A stretch of DNA of 64,000 nt, from the NCBI RefSeq assembly GCF_027889715.1, contig NZ_JAPJZH010000008.1, positions 186,001-250,000 of the forward strand, given 5' to 3'. Each line of letters starts with the position of its first letter. The stretch's first letter is position 1. This DNA comes from Allohoeflea poritis. GTDB taxonomy: Bacteria; Pseudomonadota; Alphaproteobacteria; Rhizobiales; Rhizobiaceae. This document shows positions 15,998 to 25,042 of the stretch, one piece after another. The notes under the pieces are model-generated. The model had not been told where the DNA came from, ran no database searches, and saw only the letters and a list, made by a program, of their open reading frames with translations. The position numbers were made by a program, and so were the translations under genes.

Positions 15998-17140
15998 ATG
16001 ATGCAACAGACGGCAAATGGCTGCGGCTTTGCGCCCTGGCAGGATCCGAACGAGGAACCGCTCATCCGCTTTGAGGGGGTGACCAAGAAGTTCGGCGAAT
16101 TCACCGCGGTCGACCGGCTGGATGTCGACATCTTCAAGGGTGAGTTCTTCGCCCTTCTCGGCCCCTCGGGCTGCGGCAAGACCACCCTGATGCGGATGCT
16201 GGCCGGTTTCGAGAAGCCGACCGAGGGCCGCATCCTGCTTGACGGGCGCGATATCGGCCCCGTCCCGCCAAACAAGCGCGCCGTCAACATGATGTTCCAG
16301 TCCTACGCCCTGTTTCCGCATTTGAGCGTCGCCGAGAACATCGCTTTCGGCTTGAAACGATCCGACATGCCGAAGACAGAGATACCGGGCCGCGTCGACG
16401 AGATGCTGGGTCTTGTCCAGCTCAGGGAATTCGCCGGCCGCAAGCCGCACCAGATCTCCGGCGGCCAGCGCCAGCGTGTCGCCCTCGCCCGGGCGCTCGC
16501 CAAGGCCCCGAAGCTGCTGCTTCTGGACGAGCCGCTCGGTGCGCTCGACAAGAAACTGCGCCAGCAGACGCAGTTCGAACTGGTCGACATCCAGGAAAAG
16601 ACCGGAACCACCTTCGTCATCGTCACCCACGACCAGGAGGAAGCGATGACCGTGGCGACCCGGGTCGCGGTCATGGATCACGGGCGGCTGATCCAGGTGG
16701 ATACGCCCGACCGCATCTACGAGATGCCCAACTCGGTCTACGTCGCCGACTTCATCGGCGACGTCAATCTGATCGAGGGCAATGTCGCATCGACCGAAGG
16801 CGAGCGCGTCGAGATAAGCTGGGCGGAAGGACAGCCGCTGATCGTCGGCTCTTCCGCCTCCCCGCTTGCGGCGGGGACCCGCTGCTCCTTCGCCATCCGG
16901 CCCGAAAAGGTGGCGATTTCGGCCGAACGGCCGCCCGATGCCGTCAACGCGATAAGCGGCAACATCCACGACATCGCCTATCTCGGAAACATCTCGACCT
17001 ATCACGTGCGGCTCGATACCGGCCATATTGTCAAGGCGCAGACCGCGAACAGCAGGCGAATCGGGCGGCGCGATTTTACCTGGGAGGACGCGGTCTGGCT
17101 GTCCTTTACCGACACCGCCGGGATCGTGCTGACGGGATGA
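15998..17140 (+). CDS. potG: Polyamine ABC importer ATP-binding protein
   Basis: 380 residues. The Walker A GPSGCGKTT, the Q-loop FQSYALFP, the signature ISGGQRQRVALARALA, Walker B LLLLDEPLGALD and the switch H in VTHDQEEA are all intact. A TOBE regulatory domain (about 290-375) follows. Two consecutive ATG codons (15998 and 16001) leave the first residue open. It energises import through the two permeases immediately downstream. Confidence 0.93.
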   Translation: MMQQTANGCGFAPWQDPNEEPLIRFEGVTKKFGEFTAVDRLDVDIFKGEFFALLGPSGCGKTTLMRMLAGFEKPTEGRILLDGRDIGPVPPNKRAVNMMFQSYALFPHLSVAENIAFGLKRSDMPKTEIPGRVDEMLGLVQLREFAGRKPHQISGGQRQRVALARALAKAPKLLLLDEPLGALDKKLRQQTQFELVDIQEKTGTTFVIVTHDQEEAMTVATRVAVMDHGRLIQVDTPDRIYEMPNSVYVADFIGDVNLIEGNVASTEGERVEISWAEGQPLIVGSSASPLAAGTRCSFAIRPEKVAISAERPPDAVNAISGNIHDIAYLGNISTYHVRLDTGHIVKAQTANSRRIGRRDFTWEDAVWLSFTDTAGIVLTG

Positions 17141-17144
17141 ACGG

Positions 17145-18041
17145 ATGAACCTGCGCCGCCTGATACTGATCGCCATCCCCTATCTGTGGCTGCTGCTGTT
17201 CTTCCTCATTCCCTTCGGCATCGTCCTGAAGATCTCGCTGTCGGAGACGGCGATCGCTATCCCGCCCTATACGCCGACGCTCGATCTTTCCGCCGGCTGG
17301 CAGGGTTTCACCGCTTACTTAAGCGAACTCGATTTCGACAATTTCAGCTTCCTCGCCGAGGACGATCTTTACTGGAAGGCTTTTCTTTCAAGCCTGACGA
17401 TCAGCGTTGTCTCGACATTGCTGACGCTCGCGGTCGGCTTTCCCATCGCCTACGGCATGGCCAACGCGCCGGAGGAATGGCGGCCGAGCCTCATGGTGCT
17501 CGTCATCCTGCCCTTCTGGACCAGCTTTCTCATCCGGGTCTACGCATGGATGGGCATCTTGAGTCAGGGCGGACTGCTCAACCAGTTCCTCATATGGACC
17601 GGCCTGATCGACACGCCGCTGACGATCCTCAACACCAACACCGCCGTCTATATCGGCATCGTCTACACCTATCTGCCCTTCATGGTGCTGCCGATCTACG
17701 CGACACTGGAAAAGCTCGACAATTCATTGCTCGAGGCGGCGGAAGATCTCGGTTGTTCGCGCATCCAGGCTTTCTGGCTTGTCACCGCGCCGCTCTCGCG
17801 TCCGGGCGTGATCGCCGGCTGTTTCCTGGTCTTTATCCCGGTGCTTGGCGAATTCGTCATACCGTCGCTGCTCGGCGGATCGGGGACGCTGATGATCGGC
17901 AAGGTGCTGTGGGAGGAGTTCTTCACCAATCGCGACTGGCCCGTCGCCTCGGCCGTGGCGGTGGTGCTGCTCCTCATCCTGATCATTCCGATCACGCTCT
18001 TCCAGCGCAACCAGCAGGCCCAAAGGGAGGCGGACGAATGA
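17145..18041 (+). CDS. potH: Polyamine ABC importer permease 1
   Basis: A 298-residue inner-membrane protein with six predicted helices. The EAA loop LEAAEDLGCSRIQAFWLVTAPLSRPGV contacts the ATPase. It matches the PotB/PotH family. The gene starts four bases after the potG stop and its TGA overlaps the potI ATG (ATGA), so the subunits are translationally coupled. Confidence 0.92.
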   Translation: MNLRRLILIAIPYLWLLLFFLIPFGIVLKISLSETAIAIPPYTPTLDLSAGWQGFTAYLSELDFDNFSFLAEDDLYWKAFLSSLTISVVSTLLTLAVGFPIAYGMANAPEEWRPSLMVLVILPFWTSFLIRVYAWMGILSQGGLLNQFLIWTGLIDTPLTILNTNTAVYIGIVYTYLPFMVLPIYATLEKLDNSLLEAAEDLGCSRIQAFWLVTAPLSRPGVIAGCFLVFIPVLGEFVIPSLLGGSGTLMIGKVLWEEFFTNRDWPVASAVAVVLLLILIIPITLFQRNQQAQREADE

Positions 18042-18853
18042 GACGCCTGACCTGGTTCAACGTCACCGCGCTGACGCTCGGCTTTGCCTTCCTCTACATC
18101 CCGATCGTCATCCTCGTCATCTACAGTTTCAACGCCTCGAAACTGGTGACGGTCTGGGCAGGATTTTCAACCAAGTGGTATTTCGAGCTGATGCGCAACG
18201 AGGCGTTCCTCAATGCCGCCTGGGTGACGCTCAAGGTCGCGCTCGCTTCCTCGACGGCGGCCACCGTGCTGGGAACCATGGCCGCCTATGTCATGGTGCG
18301 CGGCGGGCGCTTCTTCGGGCGCACGCTGTTTTCCGGCATGATCTACGCGCCGCTCGTCATGCCGGAGGTGATCACCGGCCTGTCGCTGCTGTTGCTGTTC
18401 ATCGCCGTCGGCCTCGAACGCGGCGTGTTCACCGTTGTCCTTGCCCACACCACCTTTTCCATGTGCTTCGTCTCGATCGTCGTCTCTTCGCGGCTTGCCA
18501 CCTTCGACCGGTCCATCGAGGAAGCCGCGCTTGATCTCGGCTGCACACCCTTCGATGCCTTCCGCAGCGTCACGCTGCCCATTATCGCGCCGGCCGTGAT
18601 CTCCGGCTGGTTGCTTGCCTTCACACTGTCTCTCGACGATCTCGTCATCGCTTCCTTCACCACCGGGCCCGCATCGACAACCCTGCCGATCAGGATCTTC
18701 AGCTCCATCCGGCTGGGTGTCAGCCCCGAGATCAACGCGCTTTCGACGATCCTGATCGCTCTGGTCACCATCGGCGTCATCACGGCATCGCTGGTCTCGA
18801 AACGGGCCATCATGCGCCAGCGGGCGGAAGAGCAACGCGCCGCCGCGACTTGA
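18038..18853 (+). CDS. potI: Polyamine ABC importer permease 2
   Basis: 271 residues and six membrane helices. The EAA-loop region is IEEAALDLGCTPFDAFRSVTLPI, and LSLDDLVIASF is the typical PotC/PotI segment. The true start is ATG 18038, overlapping the potH stop; the frame is open far upstream, but that is antisense-like shadow within potH. It pairs with PotH to form the channel and ends the operon; an inverted repeat lies 44 bases downstream. Confidence 0.92.
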   Translation: MRRLTWFNVTALTLGFAFLYIPIVILVIYSFNASKLVTVWAGFSTKWYFELMRNEAFLNAAWVTLKVALASSTAATVLGTMAAYVMVRGGRFFGRTLFSGMIYAPLVMPEVITGLSLLLLFIAVGLERGVFTVVLAHTTFSMCFVSIVVSSRLATFDRSIEEAALDLGCTPFDAFRSVTLPIIAPAVISGWLLAFTLSLDDLVIASFTTGPASTTLPIRIFSSIRLGVSPEINALSTILIALVTIGVITASLVSKRAIMRQRAEEQRAAAT

Positions 18854-18896
18854 ATCGATCGTTCAGAAAGTTGTTCCGAAGAACCAGCGGAAACGC

Positions 18897-18936
18897 GCGA
18901 AACATCTTGAAATCGCTGAGTTGGAAGATGTTTCGC
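18897..18936. repeat. Perfect 12-base inverted repeat downstream of potI
   Basis: GCGAAACATCTT (18897-18908) and its exact reverse complement (18925-18936) flank a 16-base spacer. It lies in the 204-base region between the convergent potI and SH3-protein genes. No T run follows on either strand, so it is a weak terminator candidate. Its length and perfection could instead mark a dispersed palindromic element or a protein-binding site. Confidence 0.6.
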
Positions 18937-19057
18937 ATAGCGTCTTCGGTCAATGGGCCGCATCGCGCAACCGGCCGCATACTTGTCCGGGCAAGCGTGC
19001 GGCCGGATCTCATGCTAATGCATCTGCCATCCATCGGGCAGCGATCAGTGTCTGGGG

Positions 19058-19726
19058 TCAGTGTCTGGCCGGCCGCTGCCTGATATGCGTGTTGCCGGAC
19101 GGCCCGGTCCGCCTGACGGTGCAGTTCGGATCGCCGCTGCGGCAGGTGACCGTTTTGCTGGCCGAATTTCCCGTGGGGGACGTCACGCTCTGCCTGGTGG
19201 CGCAGGCACTTCCGACGCAACCGCCGCTGCGTCTCAGCGTATTTCCCTCGGCGCCGGTGGTCGCACGGGTCGCGCCGCATGCATTCCCGATACAACCCGC
19301 GCCACCCGTGACTGAGCCGGGCGGCGGCGGCGGCCTGTAGTAGAAGTTCCACTGCCCGTACCAGGGATATGTCGAATAATAATTGTCCCAATAGGCACGA
19401 CTATAGGCAACCGTGGCGATGCCGACCGTCGCCGCGACTGCCGGCGTGACCACCGTTTGCGTTCCACCGCTGGAAACGCGGATATAGTTGGCGGAAGCCC
19501 AGCCCCGGTAAGAGGCATAGGAAATGTCGCACCAGGTAACATTGGCATTGCATCCATGCATGGTGACAGGAGCGGATTGCGGGACAACGGCAACAACGGG
19601 ATATTGCGTTGAGGGCCCCGCGCGCAGATTGAGATCGACTGTCACGGAGGCCGAACTGGCCGCTTGAGCAGGCGAAGCAGTGAGGACGACGAGGGCGACG
19701 AACGGTAGGATTATTCTATGATTCAC
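19058..19726 (-). CDS. Exported bacterial SH3-domain protein
   Basis: 222 residues. A signal peptide (NHRIILPFVALVVL to AQA) precedes an SH3_3 domain with the LNLRAGPSTQYPVV and WCDISYASYRGWASANYI motifs. Then comes a tyrosine/tryptophan-rich hydrophobic linker with a YRPPPPPG run, and a tail of Cys-x-G-x-A-C and GNT/GNS repeats (GCIGNACG, GCVGSACA) typical of small rhizobial envelope proteins. The start is GTG 19726 because a GGAG lies 8 bases upstream; a longer frame to 19786 would put 20 unlikely residues before the signal. Role unknown; probably binds or senses cell-wall material. Confidence 0.75.
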   Translation of the reverse strand: MNHRIILPFVALVVLTASPAQAASSASVTVDLNLRAGPSTQYPVVAVVPQSAPVTMHGCNANVTWCDISYASYRGWASANYIRVSSGGTQTVVTPAVAATVGIATVAYSRAYWDNYYSTYPWYGQWNFYYRPPPPPGSVTGGAGCIGNACGATRATTGAEGNTLRRSGGCVGSACATRQSVTSPTGNSASKTVTCRSGDPNCTVRRTGPSGNTHIRQRPARH

Positions 19727-19894
19727 GACAATTACTCCGTGGAGAACTGTTGGAACCGCCGGACGGGCCGCCGGGGGGGACGGCAATTGGCCTGTCCTGG
19801 CGGTCGGGACTGTGCGATGGCTCCGGCAATCGGATTTGAGACACCCGGTTGAGAAAGGCGCCGCGAAATCCGCCGGGCCATGACACGGCCCGTT

Positions 19895-20164
19895 TTACGA
19901 TTGCAGTTTCTGCAGACATTTGCCGGCTGACATGGCATTGGCCTGCGCGACCTGTCGGGTCATTTGACCCGAGACGACCAGGCTCCGCGCCTGCTGGCGG
20001 ACCACATCATGCAAATCGGATGTCGGTGTTACATGGGGTGCGCTGGCATCGTAGATTTGCTTCGCCGGTGCATCGAGCCCGGCCGCACATGCATTCGCCT
20101 CGGCCTGCCCGGCGGCCGCCGAGACCGGTAGAAGAACCAGGGTCAATACGATAAGATGTTTCAT
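19895..20164 (-). CDS. Small exported protein of unknown function with two cysteines
   Basis: An 89-residue protein. The signal peptide (MKHLIVLTLVLLPVSAAAG) leaves a mature part of about 65 residues with two cysteines (NACAAGL and GKCLQKL) that could form one disulphide. ATG 20164 has GGAGA four to five bases upstream, which fixes the start. It lies upstream of the SH3-protein gene on the same strand with a 168-base gap. I do not recognise the family; export is the only property supported. Confidence 0.65.
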   Translation of the reverse strand: MKHLIVLTLVLLPVSAAAGQAEANACAAGLDAPAKQIYDASAPHVTPTSDLHDVVRQQARSLVVSGQMTRQVAQANAMSAGKCLQKLQS

Positions 20165-20260
20165 TGTTTTCTCCGATAGGTTTTGTTCGGTCCGACATAG
20201 ATATGTTCGCCCTCGGGCATTCACTACTCAGTTTTCGGATCCGCGGACATTTAAGAGTTC

Positions 20261-20896
20261 ATGCCACAAGCACCTGAAAAGAAGAGGAAATTTCCGCACC
20301 AGAAGCGGGCGCAGAAGACCATTGAGGAGATTTTGGAAGCCACTGCTCAGCTTTTGGAGCACGGCGGAAGGGCCGGTTTGACCACGAACCACATCGCCCG
20401 GCGCGCCGGTTACTCAATCGGCACGCTGTATCGCTATTTTCCGCACAAGCTGGCAATCATGCGCGAAATGGTGGAAGCCGAACTAAAGCAGCAGGAGATG
20501 GCTACACGGGCACTGCTGGAACGGACCGATGGCCTGGATGCCGATGAGCTTATTCTCGGCGTCGTACGCGCGATCCTGCAGCGCTTCGGCCGCAGCAGGG
20601 CACGAAAGAGCGTTCTGACGACGCTGATTCACGACACGGAACTGGTGGCGAGGACGAACGAAACCAATCTTCGCATAATGCATATGTTTCAGACGCGCCT
20701 TGTCGAAATTGATCCGGCACGCTTTCGCCGACCCACGGAAATTTCGTGCCTCGCCCTCTCTGGCGCCCTGCTGGGCAGCATCCGGTCGACGCTCTTTTCA
20801 GAACCGAGATATCTCAAGGACCCGGAATACGAGCGCGAACTGGTTGCGATGGTCACACATTTCGTCAGCACTCGGGACGAGGCTGTAGAGCAATGA
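20261..20896 (+). CDS. TetR-family transcriptional regulator
   Basis: 211 residues. The TetR DNA-binding domain (about 15-65) has the pattern TIEEILEATAQLLEHGG, LTTNHIARRAGYSIGTLYRYFPHKLAIM. The C-terminal ligand domain is not assignable. It is divergent from the small exported protein gene, with 96 bases between starts, and is followed by an 816-base region with no gene, so its target is unclear; autoregulation and control of the exported protein genes are the simplest guess. Confidence 0.88.
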   Translation: MPQAPEKKRKFPHQKRAQKTIEEILEATAQLLEHGGRAGLTTNHIARRAGYSIGTLYRYFPHKLAIMREMVEAELKQQEMATRALLERTDGLDADELILGVVRAILQRFGRSRARKSVLTTLIHDTELVARTNETNLRIMHMFQTRLVEIDPARFRRPTEISCLALSGALLGSIRSTLFSEPRYLKDPEYERELVAMVTHFVSTRDEAVEQ

Positions 20897-21712
20897 AGTG
20901 GGCCCGCCGGACGAAGACCGGAATGGGGCGACAATCCGGCCAGGGGTTTGGTGATGTCCGGCAGGCCCGAGGCAAGGAATACCCTGCCATCTCGCCACCG
21001 TTATCCGGCGCAGAAAGGAGCGCGAAGATCGCGCCATCCACCGCCGTTCTTTCGGTCATCCCTCGTTCTAATGCCGCATCCGAGACAGCCCAAACCAACG
21101 CCCGCATAGACTGGCTGTCAGCGCATCACACCCAACAAAACTAACTAATTAATTATTTTTCTTATATTGAAACGCGTAGGCTCTGCACAAAAAATTGTCA
21201 AGCCGGCCAAATCCCTTGAAAACCCCTGAGAAAGTAGGGTGTTGCATTCCCACAACACACGCGTTTTACGGGCATAGGCTAAGCATGACAACCTGCAAAG
21301 ATAGACCCAGATTAATCCGGCACAGGAACCCTCATCCCGGAGTAATTCGCCGGCCGGACGCCAGTATTTTCACGCATTCAATCTGACAATCGCAAGAACA
21401 CAGGACCGGCTTTATAAGAGCGATGTTGCGAAAGGCGCCGCGACGCGCCGTTTTCATTTACGCGACCCGTCAAACACGCCGAAATCACCGCAACAACGAT
21501 CCGATTGCCGAACCGGCAGGCACATTCCCTGTCCGCATAGCGGACAAGCAGCGCAGGTCAATTTCTCAGCCCGCCTCATCCGAACTACGCTCACAAAACA
21601 GGAGGAAAACTTGAATTTGGTAACGGAAAGAGGTCTCGCGCCTGATTCGACACATAGCCGCAACGTCTGCTCGAAGGCGTACCTGCTTCAGGCGGGATAG
21701 GGGCGCCGGGTC
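20897..21712. other. 816-base region without a convincing gene
   Basis: Between the TetR gene and the flavoprotein hydroxylase no open frame has coding character. It holds an AT-rich stretch around 21140-21175, unlike the GC-rich surroundings, and a 6-base hairpin GTGTTG...CAACAC near 21239-21258. At its end is a strong ribosome binding site with a short TTG frame (listed separately). The AT-rich stretch could hold the promoter and operator of the hydroxylase gene. Confidence 0.5.
21611..21700 (+). CDS. Possible 29-residue leader peptide upstream of the hydroxylase
   Basis: AGGAGG at 21600-21605 region is followed five bases later by TTG and a 29-codon frame ending in TAG at 21698-21700. It is in the same frame as the hydroxylase ATG at 21713, separated from it only by the amber stop and four codons. 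It could be a leader peptide, or the remains of an older start. Weak candidate. Confidence 0.25.
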   Translation: MNLVTERGLAPDSTHSRNVCSKAYLLQAG

Positions 21713-23191
21713 ATGGAGTGTTTTGATGTCGCCATCGTCGGATACGGTCCGACCGGAGCCACACTGGCCCATCTTCTCGGACAATGTGGCGTCAGTGTCG
21801 TCATTCTCGAACGCGAAGGCAACGCCTACCATCTGCCCCGCGCGGTTCATCTCGACGCCGAAGTCATGCGCACCCTGCAATGGGCCGGCATCGCCGATGC
21901 TCTGGAGCCGAAAACCGCACCCCACCCGGGCATGCGCTTTGTCGGCGCGGACGGCAGGCTGCTGCTCGACTGGCCGCGACCGCAAGGCCAGGGTCCGCAG
22001 GGCTGGCGCGCAAATTACCGCTTCCACCAGCCGGATCTCGAAAAGCTGCTGCGCGATCATATGGCCGAACGCGAAACCGTCTCGGTGCGAACCCGCTGCG
22101 ATGTCGTCTCCTTGAAGGAGCGGAAAGATGGCGTTGAACTGCGCTATGAGGACAGGCGCAATGGCCGGACCTGCCGTGTCAGTGCAAAATACGTTGTCGG
22201 CTGCGATGGCGCCAGATCGCTCGTGCGCGGCGTCATCAGAGCCGGCATGGAGGATTTCGGTTTCCACGAACGCTGGCTGGTGATCGATGCGATACTCAAC
22301 CGGGAGAAACCGGAACTTGGCGATCACTCCGTGCAATATTGCGTGCCGGAACGCCCCGCCACCTATGTGCGCTGCCCGGGCTTGCGCCGCCGTTGGGAGA
22401 TCACCGTTCGCCCCGAAGAGGATGCGAACGAAATTGCACGGCCGGCGCGTGTGTGGGAATTGCTATCCCGTTGGCTGACGCCGGACGAGGCGGAACTCGA
22501 ACGCTCGGTTGTCTACACATTCCACTCCCTTGTGGCGAAATCCTGGCGCAAGGGGCGGTTGCTGCTGGCGGGCGATGCCTGCCACCAGACGCCACCCTTC
22601 ATGGGACAGGGCATGTGCGCCGGCATTCGCGATGTTGCGAATCTATACTGGAAGCTCGCCCTGATCTGTCAGGGCAGCATCACGGCCACAGCAGCAGAAC
22701 GGCTGCTCGACAGTTATGAAAGCGAGCGCAAGCCGAATGCACGCGAATATATCGCCACTGCCGTTCGCCTCGGCGGGCTGATCAACACTTGCGGCACGCA
22801 AGAGGCGCTGCGCGCGGCATTTCCGTCCGCCGACGGCGCGGCGCGCATGGAATCCATCGCGCCGCCGCTGGGAAAAGGCCTTGGAACAGGCGACAAGGCC
22901 GGGAGGCTCTTCGGCCAGCCGCGGCTGTCAGGCGGCGCGCTGATGGATGACGTCCATCCGCACCGTTTTGTTGTGGTGGCTGATGCGGATCTGGTCGACC
23001 AACTCAGCGCGCCGGAGGGAACGGCAATCGTGTCGACAACTGCATCCGCTGATGCAGCCGAACACCTTGCGCAAGTCGGTGCGCGCGCCGTCATCTTGCG
23101 CCCCGACCGGTACATATTGGGTGCGGCGGACACGGCGGAAGAGCTCACGCAGCTTCTATCTGATAGGCTTCCCGATCCCGTTGCCGCCTGA
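21713..23191 (+). CDS. FAD-dependent aromatic hydroxylase (MhpA-like)
   Basis: 492 residues of group A flavoprotein monooxygenase. The FAD/NADPH motifs are GYGPTGAT (about 10-17), the DG fingerprint GCDGARSLVR, and the GD motif LLLAGDACHQTPPFMGQGMCAGIRD. A short thioredoxin-like C-terminal domain is present (about 400-492). The closest named group is 3-(3-hydroxyphenyl)propionate hydroxylase; related enzymes hydroxylate resorcinol or other phenols with NADH and O2. No ring-cleavage or hydrolase genes (mhpB, mhpC) are nearby, so the pathway is not visible. An IclR-family gene follows on the same strand. Confidence 0.85.
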   Translation: MECFDVAIVGYGPTGATLAHLLGQCGVSVVILEREGNAYHLPRAVHLDAEVMRTLQWAGIADALEPKTAPHPGMRFVGADGRLLLDWPRPQGQGPQGWRANYRFHQPDLEKLLRDHMAERETVSVRTRCDVVSLKERKDGVELRYEDRRNGRTCRVSAKYVVGCDGARSLVRGVIRAGMEDFGFHERWLVIDAILNREKPELGDHSVQYCVPERPATYVRCPGLRRRWEITVRPEEDANEIARPARVWELLSRWLTPDEAELERSVVYTFHSLVAKSWRKGRLLLAGDACHQTPPFMGQGMCAGIRDVANLYWKLALICQGSITATAAERLLDSYESERKPNAREYIATAVRLGGLINTCGTQEALRAAFPSADGAARMESIAPPLGKGLGTGDKAGRLFGQPRLSGGALMDDVHPHRFVVVADADLVDQLSAPEGTAIVSTTASADAAEHLAQVGARAVILRPDRYILGAADTAEELTQLLSDRLPDPVAA

Positions 23192-23282
23192 CAGCCGCAT
23201 ACGGGTAAACGGCTCCCGCCATCCGCTCGTGAAACCCCGCAGCCGCCCTTCCCTGCCGGACGGCAACATGAAAGGATGCGGC

Positions 23283-24074
23283 ATGTTGTCAAAACCGGAT
23301 CGGGGCAGAAAGGGCGACACCGTTCGCGCATTGACGCGCGGACTTGCCATCCTGCGCCACATAAGCGCTGTCGGCGAAGCACGGCCGGGCGCCATCGCCC
23401 GGGCACTGGATATCCCCCGCCCCACCGTCTACCGGCTGCTTTCGACGCTGGAGGAAGAGGGCTATGTCGTCTTCTCCGCAAGCGCCAACATCGTGCGGAT
23501 CACGCCTCAGGCTGCAGCGCTCGGAGATGGCCACGCGCATCGGTCCGCGCTGTGCCAGGCGGCAGCACCGCTTTTTGCCAGATACGGCGCGAAACTCATT
23601 TGGCCGCTCGATCTTGCGGTTTACGAAAACGCGGCGATGGTGATCCTTGAATCCACCCATGCACGATCGCCGCTTTCGATCGACCGCGCGATGGTCGGAT
23701 ACCGATTGCCGATGCTCAGAACGTCCGCCGGACGTGCCTATCTTGCCTTCTGCCCGCGGGAGGAGCGTGTGCTGATCCTTGAACATCTTCGCCGCTTGGG
23801 CGATCCGGCCGATCTGCCGTTCCTGCGCTCCGCCTGGTTGGATCCCATGATCCAAGAAGCCCAAGAGCGTGGCTATGCGATCCGCGATGCCGGCGAATTC
23901 CGTCCGCAAACAGCGTCGATCGCCGTGCCGATCCTTTCGGGCGGCGCAATTCTCGGCTGTGTTTCGATGATCTGGATCCGCTCTGCGATGACAACGCAAA
24001 AGGCCGTCGAGACCTCCGCAGAGCCCCTGCGCGAAATCGCCGCCAATATCGCGGAGGCAATCCGGCCGGGCTGA
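23283..24074 (+). CDS. IclR-family transcriptional regulator
   Basis: 263 residues. An N-terminal winged helix (RALTRGLAILRHI to IARALDIPRPTVYRLLSTLEEEGYV) is followed by the IclR effector domain. MhpR-type regulators of aromatic catabolism belong to this group. The frame is open upstream, but ATG 23283 gives MLSKPDRGRKGD directly before the HTH and has AAAGGA upstream; ATG 23268 is the alternative. It lies 91 bases after the hydroxylase gene and probably controls it. Confidence 0.87.
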   Translation: MLSKPDRGRKGDTVRALTRGLAILRHISAVGEARPGAIARALDIPRPTVYRLLSTLEEEGYVVFSASANIVRITPQAAALGDGHAHRSALCQAAAPLFARYGAKLIWPLDLAVYENAAMVILESTHARSPLSIDRAMVGYRLPMLRTSAGRAYLAFCPREERVLILEHLRRLGDPADLPFLRSAWLDPMIQEAQERGYAIRDAGEFRPQTASIAVPILSGGAILGCVSMIWIRSAMTTQKAVETSAEPLREIAANIAEAIRPG

Positions 24075-24083
24075 CCGGTCGTT

Positions 24084-24956
24084 TCAGACGAATTTTCGGA
24101 ACAGGCCGGTCCGATCGAAAATGCCTTCCAGTTCCTCGGTCCGGCCGCGCGTGTCGTCCCAGTGCAGTTCCTGGACAGCGGCGATGGCTGCCTCCACGAC
24201 AAGCAGGATGGCGATCGACGAATCCCACGCGGACGGCACGGTTATGCGCGCCGAAACGGTGTGGCTGGCAATGGCCTGGATCGGCGAGCGCCACTGGTCG
24301 GTAAACAGGATGATCTCAGCACCGCGCTCGCGCGCCATTTCCGCCAAGAGCTGCGTGCTGCTCTCGTAGCGGCGGATATCGAAGACAGCGAGGATGTCGC
24401 CTTCCTTCAAATCGAGCAGATAATGCGGCCATGCATTGGAGTTGGACGGGACCAGCACGACATCGGACCGGATCATCTGCAGGTGCAGGAACAGATAGTT
24501 CGCCAGGGTCTGGGTGATACGTCCACCCGAGATATGCACACGGCGTTCCGGATCGGCGATCAGGGCCGCGATGCGGTCGAAGGTCGTCGGATCGAGCTGT
24601 TCCAGGCTGCTGCGGATGTTCTCGCTGGCTTCCTGCGTGAATCGGTTGAGTATGTGTTGGTCGGGCGCCGCGCTGACCCAGGTATCTCGCTTGGCAATCG
24701 GATTCGACAGAATGTCGTTGAGTTCCTCGCGCAGCTTGGCCTGGAATTCCGGGTAGCCGGCGAAATCGAGTTTCTGAACCATGCGGGCGATGGTCGGGGT
24801 CGAAACATCCGCCGCTTCGGCAAGCTCGGTGATGCTGCCGAGGCCGGATGCGGGATAGTTGCTGAGGATCACATCGGAGACCTGTCGCTCCGCGCGCGTC
24901 AGTTCCCGCTGCCGTGCGTTCAAGCGTTCGGCGACCGTTGTCTCATGTGGTTCCAA
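24084..24956 (-). CDS. MurR/RpiR-family transcriptional regulator
   Basis: About 290 residues. The N-terminal HTH_6 domain has LTRAERQVSDVILSNYP, SITELAEAADVSTPTIARMVQKLDFAGYPEFQ; a SIS sugar-phosphate-binding domain follows (VHISGGRITQTLANYLF, DILAVFDIRRYESST). TTG 24956 is chosen because GAGAGG lies about nine bases upstream; TTG 24998 is in frame but has no such site. It is divergent from the N-formylglutamate-amidohydrolase-like gene that heads the TRAP/ligase operon, so it most likely controls that operon. Confidence 0.85.
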   Translation of the reverse strand: MEPHETTVAERLNARQRELTRAERQVSDVILSNYPASGLGSITELAEAADVSTPTIARMVQKLDFAGYPEFQAKLREELNDILSNPIAKRDTWVSAAPDQHILNRFTQEASENIRSSLEQLDPTTFDRIAALIADPERRVHISGGRITQTLANYLFLHLQMIRSDVVLVPSNSNAWPHYLLDLKEGDILAVFDIRRYESSTQLLAEMARERGAEIILFTDQWRSPIQAIASHTVSARITVPSAWDSSIAILLVVEAAIAAVQELHWDDTRGRTEELEGIFDRTGLFRKFV

Positions 24957-25005
24957 TGCTTCGGCCCTCTCGCATTGAACAATCGATGCCCATGGCAACC
25001 GTGGA

Positions 25006-25021
25006 TGAAGAAAATTTTTCA
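25006..25021. promoter_or_regulatory. Near-palindromic candidate operator between the RpiR gene and the TRAP/ligase operon
   Basis: TGAAGAAAATTTTTCA is a near-palindrome (12 of 16 positions symmetric) centred in the divergent region, immediately before the start chosen for the downstream operon. RpiR-family proteins often bind A/T-rich palindromes of this length flanked by TG and CA. Assignment is by position and symmetry only. Confidence 0.4.
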
Positions 25022-25042
25022 GTAATTATATTGACAGCCGCC

